Source: Tragulus kanchil (Eukaryota > Chordata > Mammalia > Artiodactyla > Tragulidae). From it: a DNA stretch of 64,000 nucleotides. Each line of letters opens with the position of its first letter. The first letter of the stretch is position 1. The DNA lies in NCBI GenBank assembly GCA_022376925.1, contig JAIOJX010000028.1, positions 67,359,001 to 67,423,000 on the forward strand. The letters run 5' to 3'. The notes below the pieces were generated by a model. It saw nothing but the letters and a program-made list of their open reading frames with translations, was not told where the DNA came from and searched no databases. The position numbers and the translations under genes are program-made. Of this stretch, positions 46,642-59,626 are shown piece by piece.

Positions 46642-48838
46642 TCAATCTAAATATAATAAGTAAACATTTATGGTTTATAATACAGTGTGGTAGAAGAGAA
46701 CAGATGCCGTGGGGGATCATAAAGTAGAGCCGAGTGATAAGGGCGAAGAGTAGAGGCTAGGTGGATTGCCAGGCCAGGGGAGGTCTCATTGAGAAGGCCA
46801 CGCGACCGCTTGTTGGTGATCGTGTTAGCTTGCACGTTTGTGGAGGGAAATAGCAGTATGTTAACTGAGAAGAATGATTAAGTAGAAAGTGAAAAATTAA
46901 CAAAATAAGATATCTTTTGCTGATATAGGAAATGCTAACAATATAATGTTCAGTGAAACAACAAGGATATACACTGTGTACTCAGTATTATGGCTTTTAA
47001 TTATGTACCCATGTATATATATTCATTTATTCCATAAATATTTATTGAGCACTTACTCATTTATTTTAAATACACTTATGTGGTACTTACAATTTTCCAG
47101 GCACTTATTTGGTGGTCCAGTGGGTAAAGAGTCCACCTTGCCATGAAAGAGGCACTGGTTCAATCCCTGGCCCAGAAAGATCCGATGTGTCACAGAGCAG
47201 CTGGATCGGTGTGTTCAATTGAGAGCCAGTGCTCTGGGGCGCATGCGCCCAGAGCCGGTGCTCTGCAGTGAGAGAGGTCACTGCAATGGGAGGCCCACAC
47301 AGGCCAAAGAATAAACATGGATGAAAATAAATAAATAAATAAATAACGAATAAAAGAGGCTAAAATTTAAAAAAAAATTCCAGGCTGAGAATAAACTGAA
47401 GTTACCTGTGAAACTAGGCACCTCCCCAAAGTTGTTACTAACAACTTTGTTGCCCAAGAAAAGAAGCACCAAATGCACCCGCAAATCAGCTTTGTAATTC
47501 ACAGATGGGCGTTATTAACAATGTGCGCCATCTGGTAGCTTTCTTTTTTTGACTAATTTGTCTTGCTAACTAGACTCAGTTATGGTTTATGCTGCTGAGG
47601 AAGTGTGTGTGCTGTCAACATGTATATATAACAAATTTTAAGATTGCACAACCTTAAAATCATTATTTAAAAAGTTTTATTTCTCTAAGTTTTGGCTCTG
47701 GCTCTAGCTCAACCCTAGATAATGCTTTGCTTTTATGGATCAATCTAACTATAATAAGTAAACATTTATGGTTTATAATACAGTGTGGTAGAAGAGAACA
47801 GATGCCGTGGGGGATCATAAAGTAGAGCCGAGTGATAAGGGCGAAGAGTAGAGGCTAGGTGGATTGCCAGGCCAGGGGAGGTCTCATTGAGAAGGCCACG
47901 CGACCGCTTGTTGGTGATCGTGTTAGCTTGCACGTTTGTGGAGGGAAATAGCAGTATGTTAACTGAGAAGAATGATTAAGTAGAAAGTGAAAAATTAACA
48001 AAATAAGATATCTTTTGCTGATATAGGAAATGCTAACAATATAATGTTCAGTGAAACAACAAGGATATACACTGTGTACTCAGTATTATGGCTTTTAATT
48101 ATGTACCCATGTATATATATTCATTTATTCCATAAATATTTATTGAGCACTTACTCATTTATTTTAAATACACTTATGTGGTACTTACAATTTTCCAGGC
48201 ACTTATTTGGTGGTCCAGTGGGTAAAGAGTCCACCTTGCCATGAAAGAGGCACTGGTTCAATCCCTGGCCCAGAAAGATCCGATGTGTCACAGAGCAGCT
48301 GGATCGGTGTGTCCAATTGAGAGCCAGTGCTCTGGAGCGCATGCGCCCAGAGCCGGTGCTCTGCAGTGAGAGAGGTCACTGCAATGGGAGGCCCACACAG
48401 GCCAAAGAATAAACATGGATGAAAATAAATAAATAAATAAATAACGAATAAAAGAGGCTAAAATTTAAAAAAAAATTCCAGGCTGAGAATAAACTGAAGT
48501 TACCTGTGAAACTAGGCACCTCCCCAAAGTTGTTACTAACAACTTTGTTGCCCAAGAAAAGAAGCACCAAATGCACCCGCAAATCAGCTTTGTAATTCAC
48601 AGATGGGCGTTATTAACAGTGTGCGCCATCTGGTAGCTTTCTTTTTTTGACTAATTTGTCTTGCTAACTAGACTCAGTTATGGTTTATGCTGCTGAGGAA
48701 GTGTGTGTGCTGTCAACATGTATATATAACAAATTTTAAGATTGCACAACCTTAAAATCATTATTTAAAAAGTTTTATTTCTCTAAGTTTTGGCTCTGGC
48801 TCTAGCTCAACCCTAGATAATGCTTTGCTTTTATGGAT
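46642..48838 (+). repeat. Direct tandem duplication 15 (offset 1098)
   Basis: Copy one is 46642-47739 and copy two 47740-48838, directly abutting. Differences are almost only transitions: 47215 T versus 48313 C, 47238 G versus 48336 A, 47520 A versus 48618 G, plus one A/C near 46650. This looks like allelic variation rather than sequencing indels. Confidence 0.95.
47103..47377 (+). mobile_element. CHR-like SINE (copy 48201-48475)
   Basis: Head GGTGGTCCAGTGGGTAAAGA, body with GCGCATGCGCCCAGAGCCGG, tail AAATAAATAAATAAATAACG. The first bases of the head are diverged. Target duplication TTCCAGGC at 47095-47102 and 47378-47385. Confidence 0.9.
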
Positions 48839-49757
48839 GGTATGTATCTTCAGTTTTTGTGCATCCTATATTGACAGGGAACTTCTAAGGGATTTTCCTT
48901 TTAATCAATATGGAGAAATGGCTATTGGGCATAGAAATGGTAAACACTAGAAAGTTGCAAAAACCCCAGATTCTGAAAATGTAGCAAAATTATTATGCCA
49001 GTTATTGTCTCTTTTATAGTTTCAAACTGATGTCTGAATTGTGTAAACTTGTAAGACTGTCCATACATCTAACCTTAGTCTATCGTGTTTCTATTCTGAA
49101 GATAGCTATCATTAATTTCCCCTTTCTCCCTGCTCAATATCCTTCTTGTTTTAACCAGAAAAGAGCACATAATACCATTCTCTGTATACAGAGAATGCTA
49201 TGGAATTGATTAAATACAATTTCAATAATTTTCTCATTATAGCTAGATCTTGCACTCTTTATGAGAGAGTATCTTGCCTATTGATTATTATGGGCAGAAA
49301 CCCACCTCAAACCAACCCAGGCAAAACAGTGGACATTATTGATTCACCACCAGGTAGAGAAATAAAGGGAAATGGCAGCCAGGTATGAGCAGACCCAGGA
49401 CACTGTCTCCTCTACTCAGCTTTTCCTCTTTCTCTGCGTATGAGCCTCAGCCTCTCCTGTTGTTTTGCAGGTTTTTTTGCTGGCACCCTCAGGCCTGTAG
49501 GGTATCAGTTTACATCTTTAAAGAAAGGAGACGGTCATTTCCCTCAGTTTCCACATTGCAATCCCAGAAGGGTACTGTTGGGATTTGCTTATTCACCCAC
49601 CAGTGACTTAATCATGAAAGTCAAACGGTATAGTGCTCCCATGACCGGGTCCTCAACCATTCTTTTGGTTAGAGGTTGGGCCATCAGGCGGTGTTTATCA
49701 ACAGAAAATGATGAAGGGATGCTTGCATATTAAGCAGAAAAATATGGAAGCTACCGT
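48839..49757. other. Unique noncoding DNA
   Basis: No gene or repeat family recognised. The 97-codon frame at 49440 has no domain features. Confidence 0.5.
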
Positions 49758-52007
49758 GTTTTACTATCTAAGAATAAAGGAACTTGCAATATTATATTTA
49801 ACTTCATTATGGTAACCAAAGCATCCTAGATTTTCTGGAACAATCCTGACTTCAAATCATCTATCCCACTGAGTACCCTATGTTCAACATTTTGGATTGG
49901 AAAATTACATCATTCTCCTCTAAGGCATCCAGTGATTGGCTCTCACAAAAGGAAATGTTTTGAACTCTCTTACATGACAATCTCAGGTTTTTTTTTTTTT
50001 TTTGAAAAAAAGGTTTCGTTAAAATGTGCTAGAATATAAATTCAGGGGTAACATGATCAATAAAAGGTGGTAAAGAATACAGCAAACTACTTTCATAAAA
50101 GAAAAATTAGCTTGAAGTTTTGGGTAAGCCTCCCAACCTTGCCAGCTAATATCGCTTGCCACATATAAACTTGTGTATCTCTCAACACTGACATTTAGGC
50201 TCCTGTTTTCCTGGAACTTTTCACAAGCTTATTAATTATGCTTTGAAATTTTGCTTTATAAACTATTACTTTGTAATGAGAGAGCTCATTATTTTTCATG
50301 GGAAGTACTTCACTGCCAAGTGCTGCCATTTTGAAGGAGGTAGGCAGACTTCAATTTAAGTGGCAGCACAAGGCTCCATTATGCTTTTCTGTTCATGTTG
50401 GCCCCAATCCACTGTCCTTTCCCCTCCCTGCCAAAATAAACATCTCCCCACCAGGCATACATTTTTTCAACCCTTGGAACTTGAAGCAACTATCAGGAGT
50501 CTACAAATTAATCTCTTCTGCCTTTGCTAACAGATGCCACAGTGGCACTGGGCACACAGGCTGAACTCAAGGGATTTGCAACATTAAGAGGAAGTGTGAA
50601 AACTATAAGCACTCAAAAGGCACTCATTTAATTCACCAGACCATGGCATTTTTGTTAAAAAAAATGGAAGCACGGACCCCTTCCTCATTACCCCTCCCAA
50701 GTGATCTCTCCTTTGTTGAAAACAGTGCTCTTTTCCATAAACCCCCAAAGAAGCACAACCAGATGTGACCAGAAAAACTACAAGAGGTCATAAACACTAG
50801 TTATCGAGAATGCTACCAAAAGCTTCTGGACCCAACGGACTTTTCCTAAGGTCACTGCCCATGGGGGCTTGCATGTGTATGGAAAGCAAAAAACCTTGTT
50901 TTACTATCTAAGAATAAAGGAACTTGCAATATTATATTTAACTTCATTATGGTAACCAAAGCATCCTAGATTTTCTGGAACAATCCTGACTTCAAATCAT
51001 CTATCCCACTGAGTACCCTATGTTCAACATTTTGGATTGGAAAATTACATCATTCTCCTCTAAGGCATCCAGTGATTGGCTCTCACAAAAGGAAATGTTT
51101 TGAACTCTCTTACATGACAATCTCAGGTTTTTTTTTTTTTTTGAAAAAGGTTTCGTTAAATGTGCTAGAATATAAATTCAGGGGTAACATGATCAATAAA
51201 AGGTGGTAAAGAATACAGCAAACTACTTTCATAAAAGAAAAATTAGCTTGAAGTTTTGGGTAAGCCTCCCAACCTTGCCAGCTAATATCGCTTGCCACAT
51301 ATAAACTTGTGTATCTCTCAACACTGACATTTAGGCTCTGTTTTCCTGGAACTTTTCACAAGCTTATTAATTATGCTTTGAAATTTTGCTTTATAAACTA
51401 TTACTTTGTAATGAGAGAGCTCATTATTTTTCATGGGAAGTACTTCACTGCCAAGTGCTGCCATTTTGAAGGAGGTAGGCAGACTTCAATTTAAGTGGCA
51501 GCACAAGGCTCCATTATGCTTTTCTGTTCATGTTGGCCCCAATCCACTGTCCTTTCCCCTCCCTGCCAAAATAAACATCTCCCCACCAGGCATACATTTT
51601 TTCAACCCTTGGAACTTGAAGCAACTATCAGGAGTCTACAAATTAATCTCTTCTGCCTTTGCTAACAGATGCCACAGTGGCACTGGGCACACAGGCTGAA
51701 CTCAAGGGATTTGCAACATTAAGAGGAAGTGTGAAAACTATAAGCACTCAAAAGGCACTCATTTAATTCACCAGACCATGGCATTTTTGTTAAAAAAAAT
51801 GGAAGCACGGACCCCTTCCTCATTACCCCTCCCAAGTGATCTCTCCTTTGTTGAAAACAGTGCTCTTTTCCATAAACCCCCAAAGAAGCACAACCAGATG
51901 TGACCAGAAAAACTACAAGAGGTCATAAACACTAGTTATCGTAGAACGCTACCAAAAGCTTCTGGACCCAACGGACTTTTCCTAAGGTCACTGCCCATGG
52001 GGGGCTT
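49758..52007 (+). repeat. Direct tandem duplication 16 (offset about 1138)
   Basis: Copy one is 49758-50880 and copy two 50898-52007. The filler GCATGTGTATGGAAAGCAAA region is a damaged copy of the left flank at 49725-49757 (GCATATTAAGCAG, TATGGAAGCTACC). T-run and A-run lengths differ near 49987 and 51127. Confidence 0.95.
50170..50900. other. Repeat-free block, possible conserved noncoding element
   Basis: About 700 bp without recognisable repeats, moderately complex, with an ATGAGAGAGCTCATTATTTTTC palindromic core (50277-50298) and several TAAT-type motifs. The conservation claim is a guess from base composition and absence of repeats in a repeat-dense window. Present again at 51310-52007 through the duplication. 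Confidence 0.25.
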
Positions 52008-52830
52008 ACGACATGTGCATTGTGTGTGTGACAAGGGGGAGAACCGGCAGTCAGATGAGAATAAGATGCAGATAATTGTGTGCCTTTTAGTCCAAGTTAC
52101 TCAAGAGGCATTGCCAGTGTGACTTTAATAGCAACAACATGTTTTGGAAAGTGAATTTAAAGCACAAGAACACTTTTTGCCATCCTAACAGCATCAAAGG
52201 GAGAGAGTACACCACAGGCTTTTAGGAGTCATGAGGGAGTTGGGGCCAGACAGTGTTCTGATTTAAAATCCTTTTAAAGACTGCCCATTTTTTCTTACTC
52301 TTTTTCATTTCCTGACGATAGAACAGAAAGCACTCTGTGGTATGCAAGTGACACATCATTTTATGCATCCGAGTGCTTTATTCGCCTGACCATTTTTTCC
52401 AGCCATTTAAATAAATCACAGAGATGGAATTAGATTTTCCTGAAGAGCTAGAGAAAGGCAGTGAGAGGCTGAGTCACAGTTAATTTCTACTGTGCTGATA
52501 GGAATTTTACTCCCTCCATTTAGGTGATACTCATGTAGTTGGGAGAGTAATGTCTGGCATCTTATCAGCCTACTATAAAGGCTGCTTAAGCTCCTGACTA
52601 ATGAGTCTCTGAAACGTTTTTAATGAATGATAGAGGGAGGAGTAGGAAATGCCCTCATGTTTATTCATTTCCTCCTTGTAATGCTGGCAGATAGACGGAC
52701 TAAAAGATTGAGCGCTTAAATAATTAACTCATTTAAAATGTGAATTATATGCATGATTTGCCTGACATGCTACTTGTGAAGTGGAGCACACACTAAAACC
52801 TCTGCACGCGGCAGAAGAGGTAGGGGGGAG
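52008..52830. other. Repeat-free block, possible conserved noncoding element
   Basis: About 800 bp with no detectable repeats and many short homeobox- and AP-1-like motifs (TGAGTCAC near 52469, AAATAATTAACTC near 52719, TTATGCATC near 52361). No coding potential. This is an inference only. Confidence 0.3.
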
Positions 52831-54176
52831 AGCAAGTTATTTTAGGTATGGTTCATCTATGGAAGAAAAATTTAGAAAAAAGTATGAGGCGTTAACGGGC
52901 GTGGAGAAACAGAGGATCAGATACTCAGTTTTCTTCCACCAGAACAGGGATTGGTGATGTTATTATTATTATTTTGATAAAGGACCAAGTAGTAAATATT
53001 TTAGAGTCTGTAAGCCATGTGGTCTCTGTTGCATCTTCTCAGTTCTGTGGTTGGGGTAACAAAAGCAACCATAGACATTAAGTAAATGAATGGATGTGGT
53101 TGTACTATACTAGAGCATAGGGTATCGGCATTGAAGTTTGACTTTCATATACTGAAGTGCAGCAAAATATTATTCTTTTTTTGGATTTTTTGCAACCATG
53201 AAAAATGTAGAAAGCATTCTTACCCACAGGCAGGACAAAAATAGTCAGTGTACCGCCAAATGGTAGTTTGTGATCCCACTTTAGAAGACTATAAGTGTCT
53301 CCATTTAGTTATAGAATGAGTGTGTCCAGGTCTTGAGTAGGACAGAGAGTTGTACAATTGTAGGATGCTCATCAAATGGTCTTTAGATACTGCCCAGTCC
53401 AGCATGCTTGCTTTAATGATGATCCCTAGCATTTCTAGTTTACTACTAAGTATGCTAGAATATATATGTAATAGTACAGTACAGAGAGTGGTACATTCTT
53501 GGTGATCTCCCTTGGTTTAAGATCTACTTTTAGGCTCTGCAAGTCTAATAACACTTATCAGTGCTTTTGATTTTATTAGACTGGATGAAGCTGGCTCATG
53601 TTAACTCAGGATAGTAACTTTTTTAAAGCCCTTTTTTTTACCTTTGCGATCTTATGAACCTAAAGATTGCTTTTTCAGAATAATTGTTTAAAGGCTTAAA
53701 ATAAAATATACTTCCAGTTAGTGTTGATAATGAATAAATATGTTAAATTATAGTTATAAAATTGTAATTTGTTCTACAATGTGATATGAAAAGATCTGTG
53801 GTTTGTTTTGGAAATGAAGCCTTAGATACTGTTAAAATCTCACAGGATACTGGAGTATGTAAGTCAGAATGCTAATGTAGTAATTTTCAAAAAAGAACTA
53901 TATAAGTATTCAGCAGACCAAGTCTTCAGATTGTCTTTACTGTGTTGTTCTCTCTATGGGTCAAATACATAAGAAGTTAAAACAGGGAGTTTTCTTTATG
54001 AGCAGGAAAGTTGAGCAAAGAAGTTATGATTCAAATAACTTGATATCTCCATTTCCACAGGTGTTGATAGAAGCAGAAAGAAGGTCTACTTGCATTTTCT
54101 TGCTAATCCTTCCCCTGGGCAGTACCTAAATGGATACTGCCAGCATTTGCCATACTGGCAGCTTTTCTGTTTCCTT
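52831..54176. other. Unique AT-rich noncoding DNA
   Basis: No gene or repeat family recognised. Confidence 0.5.
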
Positions 54177-54190
54177 TAGAAGCAGCTACT

Positions 54191-54499
54191 CCTTTTTTTT
54201 TTCTGGGGGTGGGAGGTTTGGGGAGGGAGGGGGGTGGGTGGGCCACTTCTATTGGTCTTTCATTTATCTATTTTTCATCCGTCTTTGTTCTTTGGCCCAT
54301 GTGGGCCTCCCATTGCAGTCACCTCTGTTGTCGCAGAGCACCAACTCTGGACGCATGTGGTCCAGAGCTCCAGCTCGGTAATTGGACACATCCGTCCATC
54401 CGCTCCGCAGCATGTGGGTTCTTCCCAGGCCAAGGATGGAACCGGCACCCCATGCACTGCAAGGCGGCGTCCTTACCCAGTGGACCAACAGGGAAGCCC
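54191..54499 (-). mobile_element. CHR-like SINE with extended C-rich tail
   Basis: Same architecture as 28808-29122: head GGGCTTCCCTGTTGGTCCA, body, then CCAATAGAAGTGGCCCACCC followed by a C-rich run and an A tail. Target duplication TAGAAGCAGCTACT at 54177-54190 and 54500-54513. Confidence 0.92.
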
Positions 54500-54533
54500 T
54501 AGAAGCAGCTACTATTAATGACACACGTTTTAT

Positions 54534-56119
54534 TTATTTATTTATTTTTAAACATATTTATTTATTTATTTATTTGCGGGGGGCAGGTTGGGGAGGGAGG
54601 GGAGCAGGCGGGCCACTTTTTTTTTTTTTTAAACCTTTATTTTACTTTTAACTTTTACAGAGTTTTGTTGTTTACAGATATGTATGTTCTCAGATTAGTC
54701 ATATGTATATCTCCCCCTTCCCACCCCTCCTGACCATCACACAGCACCCCTGAAGGATCCCCTTTTCTCACAGAGCAATGACTAGAGCTATTTTCTTCAC
54801 TTATGATAGTACAGGCCTTCATGCTACTTCCTTTACGCCTGTCACCCACTGTTCCTTCCCCACAATGTCCATATGTCCACTGTCCATGTCTGTCTTTCTG
54901 TCGCTTCACTGCATGTGCCATCATCACCATCCTACTAGATTCCATATATATGTGTTAATATACTGTATTTGTCCTTCTCTTTCTGACTGACTTCACTTTT
55001 GATGATACGTTCTAGATCCAGCCACCTCATTAGGGTTGATTCTTCTGCATTTCTCTTTACAGCTGTGTAGTATTCCATTGTATATATGTACCAAAGCTTT
55101 TGGATCCATTCGTTTGTCGATGGGCATCTAGGTTCCTTCCATATTCTAGCTATTGTATAGAGAGCTGCAATGAACATTGGGGTACAGGTGCTTCTTTCAG
55201 TTTTGATTGCATCAGGGTATAAGCCTAAGAGTGGGATTACTGCATCAAAGGGTGCTTCTATTTTTAGTTTTTTAAGAAATCTCCAGACTGTCTTCCGTAG
55301 AGGCTGTATCAATTTACACCAGCAATGCAGGAGTGTTCCCTTTTCTCCGCAGCCTCTCTAGCATTTATTGTCTGTCAATTTGTGGATGATGGCCATTCTG
55401 ACGGGTGTGAGGTGATATCTCATTGTAGTTTTGATTTGCATTTCTCTAATTATTAGTGAAGTTGAGCATCGTTTCATGTGTTTTTGGGTCATCTGTATGT
55501 CATCGTTGGAGAGGTGTCTGTTTAGGTCCTTTTCCCATTTTTTGATTGGGTTGTTCGTTTTTCCTGTGCTGAGTTGTCTGAGTTGCTTGTAGATTTTGGA
55601 GATTAATTCTTTGTCTGTTGTTTCATTTGCTATGATTTTCTCCCACTCTGTGGGCTGTCTGTTCAGCTTTTTTGTAATGTCTTTAGCTGTACAAAAGCTT
55701 TTAAGTTTCATGAGGTCCCACATGTTCATTTGTGTTTTCAGTTCCCCTATTCTAGTAGGTGGGTCAGAGAAGATCTTGCTTTGATTGATGTCCTTGAGGG
55801 TTTTGCCTATATTCTCCTCTAAGAGTTTGATGGTTTCTGGCCTTACATTTAAGTCTTTAATCCATTTTGAGTTGGTCTTTCATTTGTCTATTTTCATCCG
55901 TCTTTGTTCTTTGGCTCTTGTGGGCCTCCCATTGTGGTGGCCTCTGTTGTCACAGAGCGCCGGCTCTGGGCGCATGCACTCCAGAGCTCTGGCTCCATAA
56001 TTGGACACATCAGTCCAGCCTCTCCGTGGCATGTGGGATCTTCCCAGGCCAGGGATCGAACCGGCGCCCCCTGCACTGCAAGGTGGTGTCCTTACCCACT
56101 GGACCACCAGGGAAGCCCC
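54534..56119 (-). mobile_element. CHR-like extended-tail SINE split by an L1
   Basis: The tail portion is 54534-54618 and the body plus head 55875-56119, both minus strand. They are separated by an L1. The outer target duplication TGACACACGTTTTAT is at 54519-54533 and 56120-56134, proving that the two pieces are one insertion. Head sequence GGGCTTCCCTGGTGGTCCAG ends at 56119. The body-plus-head half recurs at 56958-57202 by duplication 17. Confidence 0.92.
54619..55874 (-). mobile_element. 5'-truncated L1 inserted into a SINE
   Basis: Minus-strand translations read MKLKSFCTAKDITKKLNRQP, then [20 protein letters not shown] and [20 protein letters not shown] (55358-55729). At 54935-55312 they read [40 protein letters not shown] and WYIYTMEYYTAVKRNAEEST. 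This is the L1 ORF2 C-terminal region with its cysteine-rich end. It is broken by stops between the two blocks. The 3' untranslated region and T run are at 54619-54930. About 1.25 kb; relatively well preserved. Confidence 0.92.
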
Positions 56120-57698
56120 TGACACACGTTTTATATAGTGTGTTTCCTGTGGCTCATCTACATCTATAGAAAGCCTCCCAACAATTCCTGGAATCCTTTA
56201 GTAAGTATCTTGCTGATGCTTCCAAGCAAGAACCTTTGTGTGTCGTATTGCAAAAATGGCCATAAATATCCAAACACATACCCTTCCAGCTATGTCCCAC
56301 CTCTCCCAACACTGGTTTTCAGCCTCACAGTGTAATTTTCTTTGATCAATGGGTTATGAGCAAAATGACACAAGCAGGGCCTTGAAAAGCACTTGCATTT
56401 GGAGTTTGCCCCCATGTTCTTAGAGAAACCTGGAAAAACCCACTTGAGAAAGTGGGCTTGCCTGCTGGATGATGAAAGATACATGGCCTAGGAAGGTAAG
56501 GTCATTCTAGACATGCAGCTCCTGTCTAAAGTGCACGTGAGTGAATTGAGAGGGCATCAGCCTGTCCCAAATCAACAGAGCCTCCCTGCTGATGCATGGA
56601 TTCCAGAGCAAACTTGAGTAATGTCTTTGGGGGCTTTTACCCTTTTTTGGGGGGAGTTGTCTGAGTTGCTTGTAGATTTTGGAGATTAATTCTTTGTCTG
56701 TTGTTTCATTTGCTATGATTTTCTCCCACTCTGTGGGCTGTCTGTTCAGCTTTTTTGTAATGTCTTTAGCTGTACAAAAGCTTTTAAGTTTCATGAGGTC
56801 CCACATGTTCATTTGTGTTTTCAGTTCCCCTATTCTAGTAGGTGGGTCAGAGAAGATCTTGCTTTGATTGATGTCCTTGAGGGTTTTGCCTATATTCTCC
56901 TCTAAGAGTTTGATGGTTTCTGGCCTTACATTTAAGTCTTTAATCCATTTTGAGTTGGTCTTTCATTTGTCTATTTTCATCCGTCTTTGTTCTTTGGCTC
57001 TTGTGGGCCTCCCATTGTGGTGGCCTCTGTTGTCACAGAGCGCCGGCTCTGGGCGCATGCACTCCAGAGCTCTGGCTCCGTAATTGGACACATCAGTCCA
57101 GCCTCTCCGTGGCATGTGGGATCTTCCCAGGCCAGGGATCGAACCGGCGCCCCCTGCACTGCAAGGTGGTGTCCTTACCCACTGGACCACCAGGGAAGCC
57201 CCTGACACACGTTTTATATAGTGTGTTTCCTGTGGCTCATCTACATCTATAGAAAGCCTCCCAACAATTCCTGGAATCCTTTAGTAAGTATCTTGCTGAT
57301 GCTTCCAAGCAAGAACCTTTGTGTGTCATTGCAAAATGGCCATAAATATCCAAACACATACCCTTCCAGCTATGTCCCACCTCTCCCAACACTGGTTTTC
57401 AGCCTCACAGTGTAATTTTCTTTGATCAATGGGTTATGAGCAAAATGACACAAGCAGGGCCTTGAAAAGCACTTGCATTTGGAGTTTGCCCCCATGTTCT
57501 TAGAGAAACCTGGAAAAACCCACTTGAGAAAGTGGGGCTTGCCTGCTGGATGATGAAAGATACATGGCCTAGGATGGTAAGGTCATTCTAGATCATGCAG
57601 CTCCTGTCTAAAGTGCACGTGAGTGAATTGAGAGGGCATCAGCTGAATCTGTCCCAAATCAACAGAGCCTCCCCTGCTGATGCATGGATTCCAGAGCA
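55571..57698 (+). repeat. Direct tandem duplication 17 (offset about 1083)
   Basis: Copy one is 55571-56610 and copy two 56654-57698, with filler 56611-56653. It begins inside the L1 ORF2 and runs through the SINE half into unique DNA. Differences include 55998 A versus 57080 G at a CpG and short indels near 56250 and 57333. Confidence 0.95.
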
Positions 57699-57744
57699 TG
57701 ATAAGTGCTGTTTGAAGTCTCCATGTTGAATGTGATGGTTTGCG

Positions 57745-57962
57745 TGTGTGCGTGCATGCTAAGTTGCTTCAGTTATGTCCAACTCTTTGAAATCCTATGG
57801 ACTGTGGCCTAACAGGCTTCTCTGTCCATGGAATTCTCCAGGCAAGAATAATTGGAGTGGGTTGCCATGCTCTCCTCCAGGGGAATCTTCCTGACCCAGG
57901 AATTGAACCCTGGTTTCCTGCATTGCAGGCAAATTCAATACTGGTGAGCCACCTGGAAGCCC
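57745..57962 (-). mobile_element. Bov-tA/BovA2-type SINE
   Basis: Minus-strand element with head GGGCTTCCAGGTGGCTCACC, GGGAATCTTCCTGACCCAGG (as plus), and tail GCTAAGTTGCTTCAG region. Approximate target duplication (T)GATGGTTTGC at about 57733-57744 and 57966-57977. Confidence 0.88.
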
Positions 57963-57977
57963 TGTATGATGGTTTGC

Positions 57978-59626
57978 CCTGCAGCAAAAACTAACTGCTC
58001 TCAATACCATACCATTTACTTTCCTGCTTTATCCCTTTCTAGTGATGTTGTGCTCAGAATTTGTGTAGAGTCCTATGGTGCTCTGAAAACACTCTGCTGA
58101 AATACTACATTTCTTCCCAGTCTTTGCCCAGCATCTCTCAACATTGCATTCTTTCACTGAGATGTAGCAAAGTTGCCTCGAGCCTCCCAAGTCTAGCACA
58201 GGTGGTGAGTGCAAATAACCTATTAGTTTGAGTCCAGATCTCATCTCTTCTCTTTTGAGGAAGAAATGTGTTAGTATAATAAACTCCCTCTTTAAGGGAA
58301 TTTGAATGTAGAAAAGTATACCATAGAGAGAAGGCATGGCTTTACGCAAAGAAATAAACTGTTAGTGATAGAATTTCAGCCATCAGTCAAGGTATGTATG
58401 GGCAAAACAGATTTCTTAACACACCTTGCAATTAAATAAATGTATTTGTTGAGCTTATACCATGTCCACACCCAGTGTCAGGATGAGGGTGAAACCAGCA
58501 AAGTTCCTAGGACACAAAATTTAAGAAAGAGTCTACTCTCAGGTTCGTGCTAGTACCGAGAGTGAAAGCTATCCTAAATTTTGTGCCCCTAGCACCCTAT
58601 TTCAGCCCTGATTTGGAGCATGATACAGGCCATAGTACTTCCTGACCTTTGCCATGACTGGGGTAAGACACTGTTGGTTGCCACCCCAACAGCCATTTCT
58701 CTCCATTTGGTCACACTGATACCAAGTTTTGTTCAGTTGCCTCCATGGAGTTCTGCATTCCCAAAGGGTCCCTGCCCTCCCCTTGGGGTGAGACAGTAGC
58801 TTTATGAGGCAGGATGAGTCTAAGGCAAACATGCTGCCCACACCTCTTATCAATGATTGGTTCCTATGGGCATGTGATTCAATCATAGAGAGTGGAACCT
58901 GGAGGAATTCAAGTGTGTTCCAGGAAAGATACCCTCCCCAATCAGAAGGAAAATACAGGAAGGAAGCCTCTGTTCTTCTCTAAACATGTTGGTAAATGAT
59001 GCCTAGCCTTGCTACAACCATTTGCAACCATGACTAGATTGTGGATGTCCTAGAGATAGATGAGAGTAATGTCAAGTACCTGGGTCCTTAAGGACAAGGC
59101 TGACCTGTTGAATTAACCACAAATGAGCTATACCTCTGGACTTCAAAAATAGGAGATAACGTTTTAAGCCACTTTTAGTCAAGTTTCGGTTAATTGGCAC
59201 TGGAAGTGTATTTGATGCAACCAATTACTGTGAATTTGCAGAGAATTTTGCCTGATGGGGAGACTACCACTTCCTTAATGCTTTAATTAAACAGCCTACA
59301 GAATATCGCCTTTCATTTCAAGCATGGTTAAAGGCACAATAACAACTTAGGAGACCTGAGATCTTATGAATCTACATCCTTTAATGTGTGAGATGAGCTG
59401 CGTAGCCACAGGCTTACTATTGATAAATACAGCAAGGAACCTGCAACTTTGGGTTATAGAGATGCTATCTCAGGACACTGGGGTGAGAGCCACAGGCACT
59501 AATAAGCAGAATACCTCTGTTTCACAGTATGGTCACAACAGGAACAACCTAGAAAATAAGTGCAGAGAAAGGAGCCTCACTTATATTCAGTTGACCGAGG
59601 TACACATCAGCAGTGATTTAGAAAAG
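57978..59626. other. Unique noncoding DNA
   Basis: No gene or clear repeat recognised. The 94- and 106-codon minus frames lack protein features. Confidence 0.5.
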
